This document shows positions 5,822 to 14,420 of a stretch of 18,913 bases of DNA, piece by piece. The position numbers were made by a program, and so were the translations under genes. The DNA is taken from the NCBI GenBank assembly GCA_046155225.1, contig JBJXED010000138.1, forward strand, positions 1 through 18,913, written 5' to 3'. The notes beneath the pieces were generated by a model. That model saw nothing but the letters and a program-made list of their open reading frames with translations. It made no database searches and was not told where the DNA came from. The stretch is from JAKFVA01 sp046155225. Lineage in GTDB: Bacteria > Pseudomonadota > Gammaproteobacteria > Burkholderiales > Burkholderiaceae_C. Every line of letters starts with the position of its first letter. Positions within the stretch are counted from its first letter, which is position 1.

Positions 5822-7639
5822 ATGACCAGCGAACGCCCCAAATCCAAATCCCCCCAGTCGCTCTCTGGCCTGCTGCCTTTTCTGCGCCCCTACCGCTGGC
5901 AAATCACGCTGGCAGGGCTGTTCTTGTTGCTGGCGGCTTTGGCCACGCTGGCGTTTCCGCTGGCGCTGCGCAGCCTGATTGATGGCGGGCTGGTCAGCGG
6001 CACGGTGTCGGGCAGCGGCGCAGCCAATATCGACGCCGGTGCGCAACTGCTGGCGCTGCGCGAACATTTTGGCGTGCTGTTTGCCGTGTCGATTGCGCTG
6101 GGGGTGTTTTCTGCCGCGCGCTTTTACCTGGTCAGTTGGCTGGGCGAGCGCGTCACCGCCGATTTGCGCAACGCGGTGTATGCGCATGTGATTCACCAAA
6201 GCCCCGAGTTTTTTGAAACCACGCAAACCGGCGAGGTGGTGAGCCGGCTGACGACCGACACCACGCTGGTGCAGACCGTGGTGGGCTCGTCGCTCTCCAT
6301 GGGGTTACGCAATGCGGTGATGGGCCTGGGCGCGCTGGCGATCTTGATCTACACCAACCCGCTGGTGATGGTGCAGGTGCTCGGCGTGCTGGTGCTGATT
6401 GTGCTGCCCAGTGTGTGGTTTGGCCGCCGTGTGCGCAAGCTCTCACGCGCCAGCCAGGACCGGGTGGCCGACTCGAGCGCGATTGCAGCGGAGATTTTGA
6501 ACGCCATCCCGGTGGTGCAAAGCTATACCGCCGAGCCGCGCGAGGCAGCGCGCTTTGACGCGTCCACCCAGGACGCTTTCGATGTCGCGGTGACGCGCAC
6601 CAAGGCGCGCGCGGTGCTGGTGGCCTTCATCATCATTGCGACCAGCGCGGCGCTGCTGTTTGGCCTGTACCAGGGCACGCAAGCGGTGATTCGCGGCGAC
6701 ATCAGCGCGGGGCATTTAGGCCAGACGGTGGTGTATGTGATTATTTTGGCCGGGGCCTTTGCGGTGCTTGGTGAGGTGTACGGTGACTTGCTGCGCGCTG
6801 CCGGTGCGACCGAGAGGCTGATGGAGCTGCTGGGCAGCCATTCCCCCGTGAAATCAGCATCAAATCCGGTTCTAGCCAAGGTAAATACTGCCGGTAGCGC
6901 TATTGAATTCAAAGCGGTCAGTTTCAACTACCCGTCGCGGCCAGACACCCCTGCGCTGCGTGATTTGAACCTGAAGGTGCGGGCTGGCGAAACCGTGGCC
7001 TTGGTCGGGCCCAGCGGCGCGGGCAAGAGCACGGTGTTTCAACTGCTGCTGCGCTACTACGACCCGCAAGCGGGCAGCATCGAAATCGACGGCGTGCCGA
7101 TTGCCCGGATGGCGCTGCACGACTTGCGCCAGCAAATGGGCATCGTGCCGCAAGACACGGTGATTTTTTCCAGCTCGGCGCTGGAGAACATCCGCTACGG
7201 CAGGCCGCAGGCCAGCGACGACGACGTCAAAGCCGCTGCCAGCGCCGCCTTTGCGCACGACTTCATCATGGCCCTGCCCGGCGGCTACGGCAGCTTTCTG
7301 GGCGAGCGCGGCGTGCGTTTGTCGGGCGGTCAGCGCCAGCGCATCGGCATTGCACGCGCCCTCTTGAAAAACCCGCCGTTGCTGTTGCTGGATGAAGCCA
7401 CCAGCGCGCTGGATGCCGAGAGCGAGCGCATGGTGCAAGCCGCCCTTGACTCGGCCATGCACCAGCAGCACGGCCAGCGCACGACGCTGGTGATCGCGCA
7501 CCGCCTGGCCACGGTGCAAAAAGCCGACCGGATTGTGGTGCTCGACCACGGCCGCGTGGTGGAAGAAGGCAGCCACGACGCGCTGCTGGCACGCGGCGGC
7601 ATGTATGCGCAACTGGCGGCGCTGCAGTTTATGGTTTAG
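5822..7639 (+). CDS. MsbA-like ABC exporter (fused permease and ATPase, subfamily B)
   Basis: This 605-residue half-transporter should act as a homodimer in the inner membrane, exporting a lipid or other hydrophobic compound. The N-terminal part has the six-helix exporter fold (from about residue 28 to 325). The ATPase domain shows Walker A GPSGAGKST at 396-404, the Q-loop in MGIVPQDTVIF, the signature LSGGQRQR from residue 500, Walker B LLLLDEATSALD with Asp524 and Glu525, and the switch His560 in AHRLATV, so it should be active. Start ATG 5822 is preferred to the TTG just before it. The gene lies 63 bases after the lipocalin-like gene on the same strand and could be co-transcribed. The linker between the two domains, residues 345-363, is encoded by a repeat shared with the permease gene. 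The substrate cannot be told; lipid A export (MsbA) is only one option. Confidence 0.92.
   Translation: MTSERPKSKSPQSLSGLLPFLRPYRWQITLAGLFLLLAALATLAFPLALRSLIDGGLVSGTVSGSGAANIDAGAQLLALREHFGVLFAVSIALGVFSAARFYLVSWLGERVTADLRNAVYAHVIHQSPEFFETTQTGEVVSRLTTDTTLVQTVVGSSLSMGLRNAVMGLGALAILIYTNPLVMVQVLGVLVLIVLPSVWFGRRVRKLSRASQDRVADSSAIAAEILNAIPVVQSYTAEPREAARFDASTQDAFDVAVTRTKARAVLVAFIIIATSAALLFGLYQGTQAVIRGDISAGHLGQTVVYVIILAGAFAVLGEVYGDLLRAAGATERLMELLGSHSPVKSASNPVLAKVNTAGSAIEFKAVSFNYPSRPDTPALRDLNLKVRAGETVALVGPSGAGKSTVFQLLLRYYDPQAGSIEIDGVPIARMALHDLRQQMGIVPQDTVIFSSSALENIRYGRPQASDDDVKAAASAAFAHDFIMALPGGYGSFLGERGVRLSGGQRQRIGIARALLKNPPLLLLDEATSALDAESERMVQAALDSAMHQQHGQRTTLVIAHRLATVQKADRIVVLDHGRVVEEGSHDALLARGGMYAQLAALQFMV
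6854..6910 (+). repeat. In-frame dispersed repeat, copy B (inside ABC exporter gene)
   Basis: This is the partner of copy A at 3141-3197, with the identical 25-base core at 6872-6896. It is read as SASNPVLAKVNTAGSAIEF, residues 345-363, in the same frame as copy A. It sits exactly at the junction between the membrane domain and the ATPase domain, and its last codons form the start of the first ATPase strand (IEFKAVSFNYP). In this copy CTAGCC and GGTAG can form only a weak, bulged stem. Confidence 0.8.
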
Positions 7640-7654
7640 GCAAGCACTGAGCGA

Positions 7655-7672
7655 GTCCGCGCACGGGCGGAC
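7655..7672. terminator. Possible bidirectional terminator hairpin
   Basis: GTCCGC (7655-7660) and GCGGAC (7667-7672) form a six-base GC-rich stem with a six-base loop, exactly in the gap between two convergent genes. No T-run follows on either strand, so intrinsic termination would be weak and a Rho-dependent end is equally possible. Confidence 0.3.
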
Positions 7673-7673
7673 G

Positions 7674-8123
7674 CTATTGCAGGGTGTGCTTCAAAGCCAG
7701 CGGCAAGTCCAGCGGAAACACCGCAATGCCTTCCTCTTGCAAGGCCGCCGATTCCGCCAGTGTGGCCTGGCCACGGATGCCGCGCTCGCTCACCTCGCCG
7801 TAGTGCATTTGGCGGGCGACTTGCGCAAACTGGTCGCCGACATCTTCGGTGTGTGCCACCACCGCGCGCAGGGCCTTGAGCCAGGCGGCTTGACCTTTCG
7901 AGTCGAGTGTTGACTGTGCTTTGCTGCGGGTTGGCGCTTCGTCTTGGGATGGGGGATGCGACAAATTCAGCCGCGGGGCACTGATTTTTTTGCTGATATC
8001 CGTGCTGCCGCACAGCGGGCACGAGAGCAAGCCGCTGCGAAGCTGCTGCTGAAAGTCGTCCTCGCTGGCAAACCAGCCCTCAAAGCTGTGCGGCTGCGGG
8101 CAATGCAAGTCGAGCACTTTCAT
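7674..8123 (-). CDS. DUF1178 family protein, last gene of the nuo operon
   Basis: The 149-residue protein begins MKVLDLHCPQPHSFEGWF, the typical start of the DUF1178 family, whose function is unknown. It has Cys8 and the pair Cys35-x-x-Cys38 (SCPLCGS), suggesting a small zinc-ribbon or metal site at the N-terminus, a variable polar middle (about residues 50-75), and a conserved second half containing GDQFAQVARQMHYGE and RGIRGQAT. No signal peptide or membrane helix is visible, so it should be cytoplasmic. Its ATG at 8123 overlaps the stop of the Nudix gene as ATGA, which implies translational coupling and placement in the nuo transcript. The longer open frame to 8204 is rejected because it overlaps the Nudix gene and adds nothing family-like. 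Family call is confident; no function is proposed. Confidence 0.88.
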   Translation of the reverse strand: MKVLDLHCPQPHSFEGWFASEDDFQQQLRSGLLSCPLCGSTDISKKISAPRLNLSHPPSQDEAPTRSKAQSTLDSKGQAAWLKALRAVVAHTEDVGDQFAQVARQMHYGEVSERGIRGQATLAESAALQEEGIAVFPLDLPLALKHTLQ

Positions 8124-8722
8124 GGCGCGGTGTGCCTCGCTGGCAAGGGCTGGCGGGCTTGCCAGTCCAGCACCCACTGGCCCGACAAGACGTTTTGCAG
8201 CCACAGCAGGCAGGTCAGGGTTTTGGCGTCGGTGACGCTGCCGCCCTGGCTCCAGGCGAGCAGCTCGCCGGGGGTGGCGGTGATGACGTCGAGGAATTCG
8301 CCGGCATCGAGTTGGCGTTCACACAAGCGCAGGCCCTTGGCAAAGTAGATATGGATGGCCTCGGTCGAATAGGCAATCGCGTTGTGCATCACACCGGCGT
8401 GGGCCCAGTGGCTGGCGCGGTAGCCGGTTTCCTCCAGCAACTCGCGCTGGCCGCAAACGAGCGGGTCTTCCCCCGCGTCCAACTTGCCAGCGGGAAATTC
8501 AATCACCACTTGCGCAATCGGGTAGCGGTACTGGCGCTCCAGCACGACGCGGCCATCGTCCAGCAAGGGCACGATAACGACCGCGCCGGGGTGGACGATG
8601 TACTCACGCTGTGCGGTGCTGCCGTCGGGCAGGCGCACGCTGTCACGGCGGGCATCCAGAAAATTCCCGCGAAAGAGGCTTTCGCGGGCCAGGGTTTCCT
8701 CAATCAGGTGGGCGTCCTTCAT
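8120..8722 (-). CDS. Nudix hydrolase, ADP-ribose pyrophosphatase type
   Basis: The 200-residue protein carries a complete Nudix box at residues 79-101 (starting GKLDAGED, then RELLEETGY), with Glu94, Glu97 and Glu98 as metal ligands. The preceding ERQYRYPIAQVVIEFPAGK is typical of ADP-ribose/ADP-sugar pyrophosphatases, which split ADP-ribose to AMP and ribose 5-phosphate with Mg2+. I chose ATG 8722, giving MKDAHLIEETL; a TTG at 8776 would extend it by 18 residues and overlap the DUF2818 gene. It starts 19 bases after the DUF2818 stop and overlaps DUF1178 by four bases. As part of the complex I operon it could remove ADP-ribose released from NAD breakdown, but that link is inferred from position. 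Substrate could also be another nucleoside diphosphate sugar. Confidence 0.92.
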   Translation of the reverse strand: MKDAHLIEETLARESLFRGNFLDARRDSVRLPDGSTAQREYIVHPGAVVIVPLLDDGRVVLERQYRYPIAQVVIEFPAGKLDAGEDPLVCGQRELLEETGYRASHWAHAGVMHNAIAYSTEAIHIYFAKGLRLCERQLDAGEFLDVITATPGELLAWSQGGSVTDAKTLTCLLWLQNVLSGQWVLDWQARQPLPARHTAP

Positions 8723-8741
8723 GGCGGCTTGCAACTGGATT

Positions 8742-9044
8742 TCAGTGGGGATGCTTGAGCAAATAACGGTAGACAAAACCGGGGAAAGCCAGGGTTACAA
8801 AAAGCGCGCCGGTGATCGCATAAAACTCCCAGCCCTGCGCTGCGATTTGGCCTGCACGCTGCTCCAGCAGCAAGCCCAGGCCACCTGCGAGAACATAGTA
8901 CAGCAGCAATTCAAGCAGCCGCAGGCCCAGCGATTTGGGCTGCGCGCGCGGCAGGCACAACAGCAGGCGCTGGCTCAGAAAAGGCAGGTTGGCAGCCACC
9001 GCCGAAGCCGCGATCACCACCCAGACCAGAACGGAATCATTCAC
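8742..9044 (-). CDS. DUF2818 small membrane protein, directly after nuoN
   Basis: This 100-residue hydrophobic protein has three probable membrane helices (about residues 4-24, 44-61 and 73-91). It matches what I know of DUF2818, a betaproteobacterial family encoded next to nuoN. The start is placed at GTG 9044, giving MNDSVLVWVVIAASAVAANLP with a membrane helix right after the N-terminus. An in-frame ATG at 9092 would overlap nuoN by 37 bases and add a polar stretch. The gene lies 11 bases after the nuoN stop, so it is co-expressed with complex I. It may be an accessory subunit or assembly factor of the enzyme; that is inferred from position only. Confidence 0.82.
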   Translation of the reverse strand: MNDSVLVWVVIAASAVAANLPFLSQRLLLCLPRAQPKSLGLRLLELLLYYVLAGGLGLLLEQRAGQIAAQGWEFYAITGALFVTLAFPGFVYRYLLKHPH

Positions 9045-9055
9045 CGCAGAGAAAC

Positions 9056-10543
9056 TTAGCTGCCCAGCAACTTCTGCATGGCATGCAGGCATAGCGACAT
9101 CAGGCCGCCGGGCAGCAGGCCAAGCACCAGCAGCAGGCCTGCGTTCAGCCCCATCACCACCGCCACGTCACGCGGGACGGTCACGTCCGCCGTCTGGACA
9201 GGGGCGTCAAAGTACATCACCTTGACCACGCGCAGGTAGTAAAACGCGCCAATCAGCGACATCACCACCGCAAACACCGCGAGGACAATATAAGGGGTTT
9301 GCTGCGAAGCCATCAGCGCCTGCAAGACCGACAGCTTGGCATAAAACCCCACCAGCGGCGGGATGCCGGCCAGCGAGAACATGCACACCGCCATGACACC
9401 CGCATACAGAGGGCTGCGCTGGTTCAGGCCAGCCAGGTCGGTGATTTCCTCGCTCTCAAAACCCTCGCGCGCGAGCAGCAAAATCACGCCAAAACTGGCC
9501 AGCGTGGTGAGCACATACGTGATGATGTAGAACATCGACGCGCTGTAGGCGGTCTGTGCATTCAGCGCATTGCCGTTGACCACACCGGCGAGCAGCCCGA
9601 GCAACAAAAAACCCATTTGAGAGATGGTGGAGAAAGCCAGCATGCGTTTCAGATTGGTCTGTGCAATGGCCGCCAGATTACCGACCAGCAGCGAAGCAAT
9701 CGAGAGCACCACCAGCATCTGCTGCCAGTCAATAGCCAGCGGCAACAGGCCTTCCACCAAGACCCGCACGATGATGGCAAAGGCGGCCAACTTGGGTGCC
9801 CCGGCAACGATCAGCGTCACTGCGGTCGGCGCGCCCTGGTAGACGTCGGGAATCCACATGTGAAATGGCGCCGCGCCGAGCTTGAACGCCAGGCCTACCA
9901 CCACAAAGACCAGGCCGAACACCAGCACCTGGTGGTTGACCTGGCGACTGGCGATGGCTTTGAACACCTCGTTCAAGTCCAGCGATCCCGTGGCACCGTA
10001 GAGCATGGAAAAGCCATACAGTAAAAAGCCGCTGGCGAGCGCGCCGAGCACAAAGTATTTCATGGCGGCTTCGGTGGCCGCAGCACTGTCGCGGCGCAAG
10101 GCCACCAGCGCGTAGCTCGACAGGGTGAGCAGTTCCAGGCCCAGGTAGATCACCAGGAAATTGCTGCCCGAGATCATGACAAAAATGCCAAGCAGGGCAA
10201 ACAGTGAAAGCGAGAACAGCTCGCCGCCGCCCAGCATCTGGCGCTGGCCCGCATAGGGGCGGCCGTAAACCAGCGTAACCATGGTGGCGAGCGCGGCAAA
10301 ACACTTGAGCCAGTTGCCCAAGGGGTCGCTGACCACCATGTTGCCAAAGCCGTAGATGATGCTGTCGCCGCTGGCGTAGGCGGCCAGCATGAGGGCCAGC
10401 ACGCCGAGCGTGACGAGCGTGAGCACGTAGGTGAGCGTGCGGCGGGGGCTGGTCACAAACAAGTCCACCAGCGCAATCGCGCAAGCCATCACGCCGAGCA
10501 AGAGCTCGGGGTAGACGGTGATCCAGCTGAGTTTGTCAATCAT
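9056..10543 (-). CDS. nuoN: NADH-quinone oxidoreductase subunit N
   Basis: NuoN is one of three antiporter-like proton-pumping subunits in the membrane arm of respiratory complex I. The 495-residue protein has about 14 helices and the key charges: Glu137 in YLGLELLTLSSYALVA and Lys221 in AFKLGAAPFHMWIPDVYQGAP, equivalent to E. coli Glu133 and Lys217. Length is close to the E. coli protein (485). ATG 10543 gives MIDKLSWITVYPELLLG, a normal beginning; it lies 22 bases after the nuoM stop with only a weak ribosome site, so coupling to nuoM translation is plausible. DUF2818 follows 11 bases later. Nothing is broken. Confidence 0.97.
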   Translation of the reverse strand: MIDKLSWITVYPELLLGVMACAIALVDLFVTSPRRTLTYVLTLVTLGVLALMLAAYASGDSIIYGFGNMVVSDPLGNWLKCFAALATMVTLVYGRPYAGQRQMLGGGELFSLSLFALLGIFVMISGSNFLVIYLGLELLTLSSYALVALRRDSAAATEAAMKYFVLGALASGFLLYGFSMLYGATGSLDLNEVFKAIASRQVNHQVLVFGLVFVVVGLAFKLGAAPFHMWIPDVYQGAPTAVTLIVAGAPKLAAFAIIVRVLVEGLLPLAIDWQQMLVVLSIASLLVGNLAAIAQTNLKRMLAFSTISQMGFLLLGLLAGVVNGNALNAQTAYSASMFYIITYVLTTLASFGVILLLAREGFESEEITDLAGLNQRSPLYAGVMAVCMFSLAGIPPLVGFYAKLSVLQALMASQQTPYIVLAVFAVVMSLIGAFYYLRVVKVMYFDAPVQTADVTVPRDVAVVMGLNAGLLLVLGLLPGGLMSLCLHAMQKLLGS

Positions 10544-10565
10544 GGGGCAAGTTTTCAGGAAATGG

Positions 10566-12035
10566 CTATTGCAGCTTGGACAAGGCCATATGCCTCAGGA
10601 ACTCCGTCACGGACGCATCCATGACAGCGGTGATGGGCTGGGGATAAATGCCCATCCACAGCACGGCAGCAGCAAGCAGTGCCATGACAAAAAATTCGCG
10701 GCGGCTAAGGTCGGCCAGTTGCTTGACCTGCTCATTGGCAATGCCGCCAAAATACACCCGCTTGAACATCCACAAGGTGTAAGCTGCGCCCCAGATCAAG
10801 GCGGTGGCTGCTGCCAGCCCAAGCCAGAAATTGGCCTTCACGGCACCCAGAATCACCATCCATTCGCCGACAAAACCCGCCGTACCGGGCAACCCGCAAT
10901 TGGCCATGGCAAACAGCAACGCGAACGCGGTGAATTTGGGCATGGTGTTGACCACGCCGCCGTAGGCCGCAATGTCGCGCGAATGCACACGGTCGTAGAG
11001 AACACCAATACCCAGGAACATCGCGGCAGACACCAGCCCGTGCGCAATCATTTGCACCAAACCGCCAGCCACACCAAGGTCATTGAAGATGAAAAATCCC
11101 AGCGTGACGAACCCCATGTGGGCAACCGAAGAGTACGCGACCAATTTCTTCATGTCCTGCTGCACGATCGCGACCAGGCCCACGTAAATCACCGCAATCA
11201 GTGACAAGGTGACCATAAGCCAAGCCCATTCATGCGCGGCGTCGGGCGCAATCGGCATGGAAAAACGCAGAAACCCGTAGGCACCCAACTTGAGCATGAT
11301 GGCCGCCAGCACCGCAGAGCCGCCGGTGGGCGCTTCCACATGCACATCGGGCAGCCAGGTGTGCACAGGCCACATCGGGACCTTGACTGCAAAAGCCGCA
11401 AAGAACGCGAAAAACAGCAAGGTTTGCACGGTGCTACCGAGGGGCATCTTGTGCCAGGTCAAGATATCAAAGCTGCCGCCGGATTTGTTGTACAGGTAAA
11501 TCAGGGCGATCAGCATCAACAGCGAACCCAAGAGCGTGTAGAGGAAAAACTTGAAGGCCGCATAGATTTTTCTTGGCCCCCCCCAAATCCCGATGATGAG
11601 GTACATCGGGATCAGCGTGGCCTCAAAAAATACATAGAACAGCATGCCGTCAAGCGCACAAAACACGCCGATCATCAGACCGCTCAGAATCAAAAACGCC
11701 GCCATGTATTGGCCCACCCGCTCGGTGATGGTGTCCCAACTGGCGATGACCACGACCAATGTGATGAAAGCCGTCAGCGGTACGAACCAGAAGGACAAAC
11801 CGTCAACCCCCAGGTGGTAATGAATATTGAAAGCAGCGATCCAGGGCGCTTTTTCGACAAACTGCATGGCCGCCGTGGCAGGCACGAAGCCGCTGTACAA
11901 AGGCACGGTGACCAGCAGCCCGGCGAGCGCGCCGATGAGTGCAATCCAGCGCACTGCATGGGCCTGGCTGTCGCGCCCCAAGGCCAGCAGCACCAAGCCA
12001 AAGGCAATCGGCGTCCAAATCGCGAGGCTAAGCAT
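10566..12035 (-). CDS. nuoM: NADH-quinone oxidoreductase subunit M
   Basis: NuoM is the middle antiporter-like proton channel of complex I. The 489-residue protein shows Glu138 in FFEATLIPMYL and Lys218 in AVKVPMWPVHTWLPD, followed by the conserved AHVEAPTGGS-type loop (here VHVEAPTGGS). ATG 12035 gives MLSLAIWTPIAFG and follows the nuoL stop by 20 bases, with AGGA about ten bases upstream. Residues Trp151-Gly153 are encoded by an uninterrupted run of eight G on the coding strand (11584-11577), a site prone to slippage or sequencing error; the frame is intact here. Identity and completeness are secure. Confidence 0.97.
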   Translation of the reverse strand: MLSLAIWTPIAFGLVLLALGRDSQAHAVRWIALIGALAGLLVTVPLYSGFVPATAAMQFVEKAPWIAAFNIHYHLGVDGLSFWFVPLTAFITLVVVIASWDTITERVGQYMAAFLILSGLMIGVFCALDGMLFYVFFEATLIPMYLIIGIWGGPRKIYAAFKFFLYTLLGSLLMLIALIYLYNKSGGSFDILTWHKMPLGSTVQTLLFFAFFAAFAVKVPMWPVHTWLPDVHVEAPTGGSAVLAAIMLKLGAYGFLRFSMPIAPDAAHEWAWLMVTLSLIAVIYVGLVAIVQQDMKKLVAYSSVAHMGFVTLGFFIFNDLGVAGGLVQMIAHGLVSAAMFLGIGVLYDRVHSRDIAAYGGVVNTMPKFTAFALLFAMANCGLPGTAGFVGEWMVILGAVKANFWLGLAAATALIWGAAYTLWMFKRVYFGGIANEQVKQLADLSRREFFVMALLAAAVLWMGIYPQPITAVMDASVTEFLRHMALSKLQ

Positions 12036-12055
12036 TCCTGTGCGTTCCTGATGGG

Positions 12056-14089
12056 TTATTTGTTGATGACGGCGAACCAGGTCATGAGCACAAAGAAGCC
12101 CAGGATCATGACCAATGCATAGTGGTAGAGGTAGCCCGATTGCAAGCGTCGCACCTGGCTTGAGACCCAGGCCACCAGCTTCCAGGAGCCGTTGACCAGC
12201 GCGCCATCAATCAGGGTCTGGTCACCGCCCTTCCAAAGTGCCATGCCCAGGCCACGGGTCGCGCGGGCCAGCACCGCTTCATTGAACCAGTCGAGGTAGT
12301 ACTTGTGCTCCAGTAGCTTGTACAGCGGCTGGCAAGCGACCTGGATGCGCGCTGGCAGAGCCGGGTTGACCATATAGAGGTAGTACGCGAGTCCGACCCC
12401 TGCTAGGGCCAGCCAAAACGGCGCCGTTGTCAGGCCGTGGCCTGCCATCTGCAAGGCACCATGAAAGCCTTTGGCCAGCTCGGCCATGGCCGGATGGCGC
12501 GCCGCATCAACCAGAATCGCATCTTTAAGAAAGTCACCAAACAACAAGGCATCAACGGCCAGAAAACCGATGACGGCCGAAGGAAAGGCCAGCAAAATCA
12601 AAGGCGCGTTGATAGCCCAACCAGGATTGATCGGCAAGTCGAGCGGCTTGTGGTGGCTGCCTTCGCTGTGGGCATCGTGGTGCTCCTCGTGCGGTACTTG
12701 ATCCCAGCGCTCTTTGCCGTGGAAGACCAGAAAATACAAACGGAAAGAATAAAACGCCGTGACGAACACGCCAGCCAATACCGCGAAATGAGCAAACCCG
12801 GCGGCCGGCAATTGGCTGAAGTGAACCGCCTCAATAATGCTGTCTTTGGAATAAAAGCCAGCCAAGAGGGGCGTGCCAATCAAAGCGAGCGAGCCAATCA
12901 GGGAAGTGACCCAGGCAATACGCGTGTTGGGATGCCGTGCCAAGCCGCCCATGTAGCGGATGTCCTGGTTGTGGTGCATGGCCACGATGACTGCGCCGGC
13001 AGCCAGGAACAGCAAGGCTTTGAAAAAGGCGTGCGTCATCAGGTGAAACACCGCCACCGAGTAAGCCGAGGCCCCCAGCGCTACCGTCATGTAACCCAGC
13101 TGCGACAAAGTGGAATAGGCGACCACCCGTTTGATGTCGTTCTGGATGATGCCCAAAAACCCCATGAACAAGGCTGTGATGGCGCCGATGACCAAGATGA
13201 GGTTCAAGGCGGTGTCGCTGAGCTCAAACAGCGGCGACATGCGCGCCACCATGAAAATGCCAGCCGTCACCATGGTGGCCGCATGAATCAGCGCCGAAAT
13301 AGGCGTGGGGCCTTCCATCGAATCGGGCAGCCAGACATGCAGCGGAAACTGCGCCGATTTGCCCATGGCACCAATGAACAAGCAAATACAGATCACCGTC
13401 ACGAGCAGCCAGTCGGTGCCGGGCAGGAGCATAGGCGCTAGTTGCGCGGTCCTGGCAAACACCTCGGCGTAGTTCAGACTGCCTGCAAAGGCGGCGATCA
13501 AGCCGATGCCCAGAATAAAACCGAAGTCACCGACCCGGTTCACCAGGAAGGCTTTCATGTTGGCAAAAATCGCCGTGGGCTTGTTGAACCAAAAACCAAT
13601 CAGCAAATACGAGACCAGACCCACTGCCTCCCAGCCAAAAAACAATTGCAGAAAGTTGTTGCTCATGACCAGCATCAACATCGAAAACGTGAACAGCGAG
13701 ATGTAGGCGAAAAAGCGGTTGTAGCCTTCGTCTTCTTCCATATAGCCAATGGTGTAGATGTGCACCATAAGCGAGACAAAGGTCACCACGCACATCATCA
13801 TGGCGGTGAGGCCGTCGATCAGGAAGCCGACTTCCATCTTTAGACCACCCACCACCATCCAGGTGTAGAGCGTCTCATTGAAACGGGCACCTTCGAGCGC
13901 CACGCTTTTGAGCGTCATAACCGACAACACAAAAGCCGCCAGCACCCCTAATACCGTCAGGCTGTGTGACAGACGCCGCCCTATCCAGTTACCGCCCAGG
14001 GTGGTACCAAAAATACCGGCCAACAAGGCACCGGCCAACGGGGCCAACGGCACGGCCAGCAAGCTTGAAGCCGAAAGGGTTGCACTCAT
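12056..14089 (-). CDS. nuoL: NADH-quinone oxidoreductase subunit L
   Basis: NuoL is the distal proton pump of complex I, with a long lateral helix at its C-terminus that clamps NuoM and NuoN. The protein has 677 residues, somewhat longer than the E. coli form (613). Glu154 in FFGWEAVGLVSYLLIGFW and Lys244 in AMGKSAQFPLHVWLPDSMEG match the pumping residues, and PTPISALIHAATMVTAG follows. A histidine-rich loop (EEHHDAHSEGSHHKP, around residues 476-490) lies in the second half; it may be exposed and could bind metal, but such loops vary in the family. ATG 14089 gives MSATLSASSLLAVPLAPL and lies 22 bases after nuoK. Confidence 0.97.
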   Translation of the reverse strand: MSATLSASSLLAVPLAPLAGALLAGIFGTTLGGNWIGRRLSHSLTVLGVLAAFVLSVMTLKSVALEGARFNETLYTWMVVGGLKMEVGFLIDGLTAMMMCVVTFVSLMVHIYTIGYMEEDEGYNRFFAYISLFTFSMLMLVMSNNFLQLFFGWEAVGLVSYLLIGFWFNKPTAIFANMKAFLVNRVGDFGFILGIGLIAAFAGSLNYAEVFARTAQLAPMLLPGTDWLLVTVICICLFIGAMGKSAQFPLHVWLPDSMEGPTPISALIHAATMVTAGIFMVARMSPLFELSDTALNLILVIGAITALFMGFLGIIQNDIKRVVAYSTLSQLGYMTVALGASAYSVAVFHLMTHAFFKALLFLAAGAVIVAMHHNQDIRYMGGLARHPNTRIAWVTSLIGSLALIGTPLLAGFYSKDSIIEAVHFSQLPAAGFAHFAVLAGVFVTAFYSFRLYFLVFHGKERWDQVPHEEHHDAHSEGSHHKPLDLPINPGWAINAPLILLAFPSAVIGFLAVDALLFGDFLKDAILVDAARHPAMAELAKGFHGALQMAGHGLTTAPFWLALAGVGLAYYLYMVNPALPARIQVACQPLYKLLEHKYYLDWFNEAVLARATRGLGMALWKGGDQTLIDGALVNGSWKLVAWVSSQVRRLQSGYLYHYALVMILGFFVLMTWFAVINK

Positions 14090-14111
14090 GGGATATTGCT
14101 CACGGACTGAA

Positions 14112-14420
14112 TCAACCTTTGAGCGTATTGAGCTCTTCCACGCTGATGGAAGATTTGTTACGAAACAGCAGCACCAGAATTGCCAGCCCTATGGCCGACT
14201 CTGCTGCCGCCACGGTCAGGATGAAGAAGACGAATATCTGGCCGGCCATGTCGTCCAGGTAGTAAGAAAACGCGACAAAATTCATGTTGACTGCGAGCAG
14301 CATCAACTCAATGGCCATCAACAGCACGATCAAGTTCTTGCGGTTGAGAAAAATGCCAATGACGGAAAGCGCAAACAACATCGCGCCCAATGATAAAAAG
14401 TGGCCCAGTGTCAGCGTCAT
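14112..14420 (-). CDS. nuoK: NADH-quinone oxidoreductase subunit K
   Basis: NuoK is a three-helix subunit (102 residues) that links the quinone-site region to the antiporter-like subunits. Both buried glutamates of the proton path are present: Glu38 in LLMAIELMLLAVN and Glu74 in LTVAAAESAIGLAI, matching E. coli Glu36 and Glu72. Its ATG at 14420 overlaps the nuoJ stop as ATGA, so the two are translationally coupled. Length and sequence are typical. Confidence 0.97.
   Translation of the reverse strand: MTLTLGHFLSLGAMLFALSVIGIFLNRKNLIVLLMAIELMLLAVNMNFVAFSYYLDDMAGQIFVFFILTVAAAESAIGLAILVLLFRNKSSISVEELNTLKG

Noticed and set aside
12437..13441. A 334-codon plus-strand open frame opposite nuoL.
   Set aside because: It is an antisense shadow of the high-GC nuoL gene; it has charged, histidine- and glutamine-rich composition typical of reversed membrane genes and no family motif.
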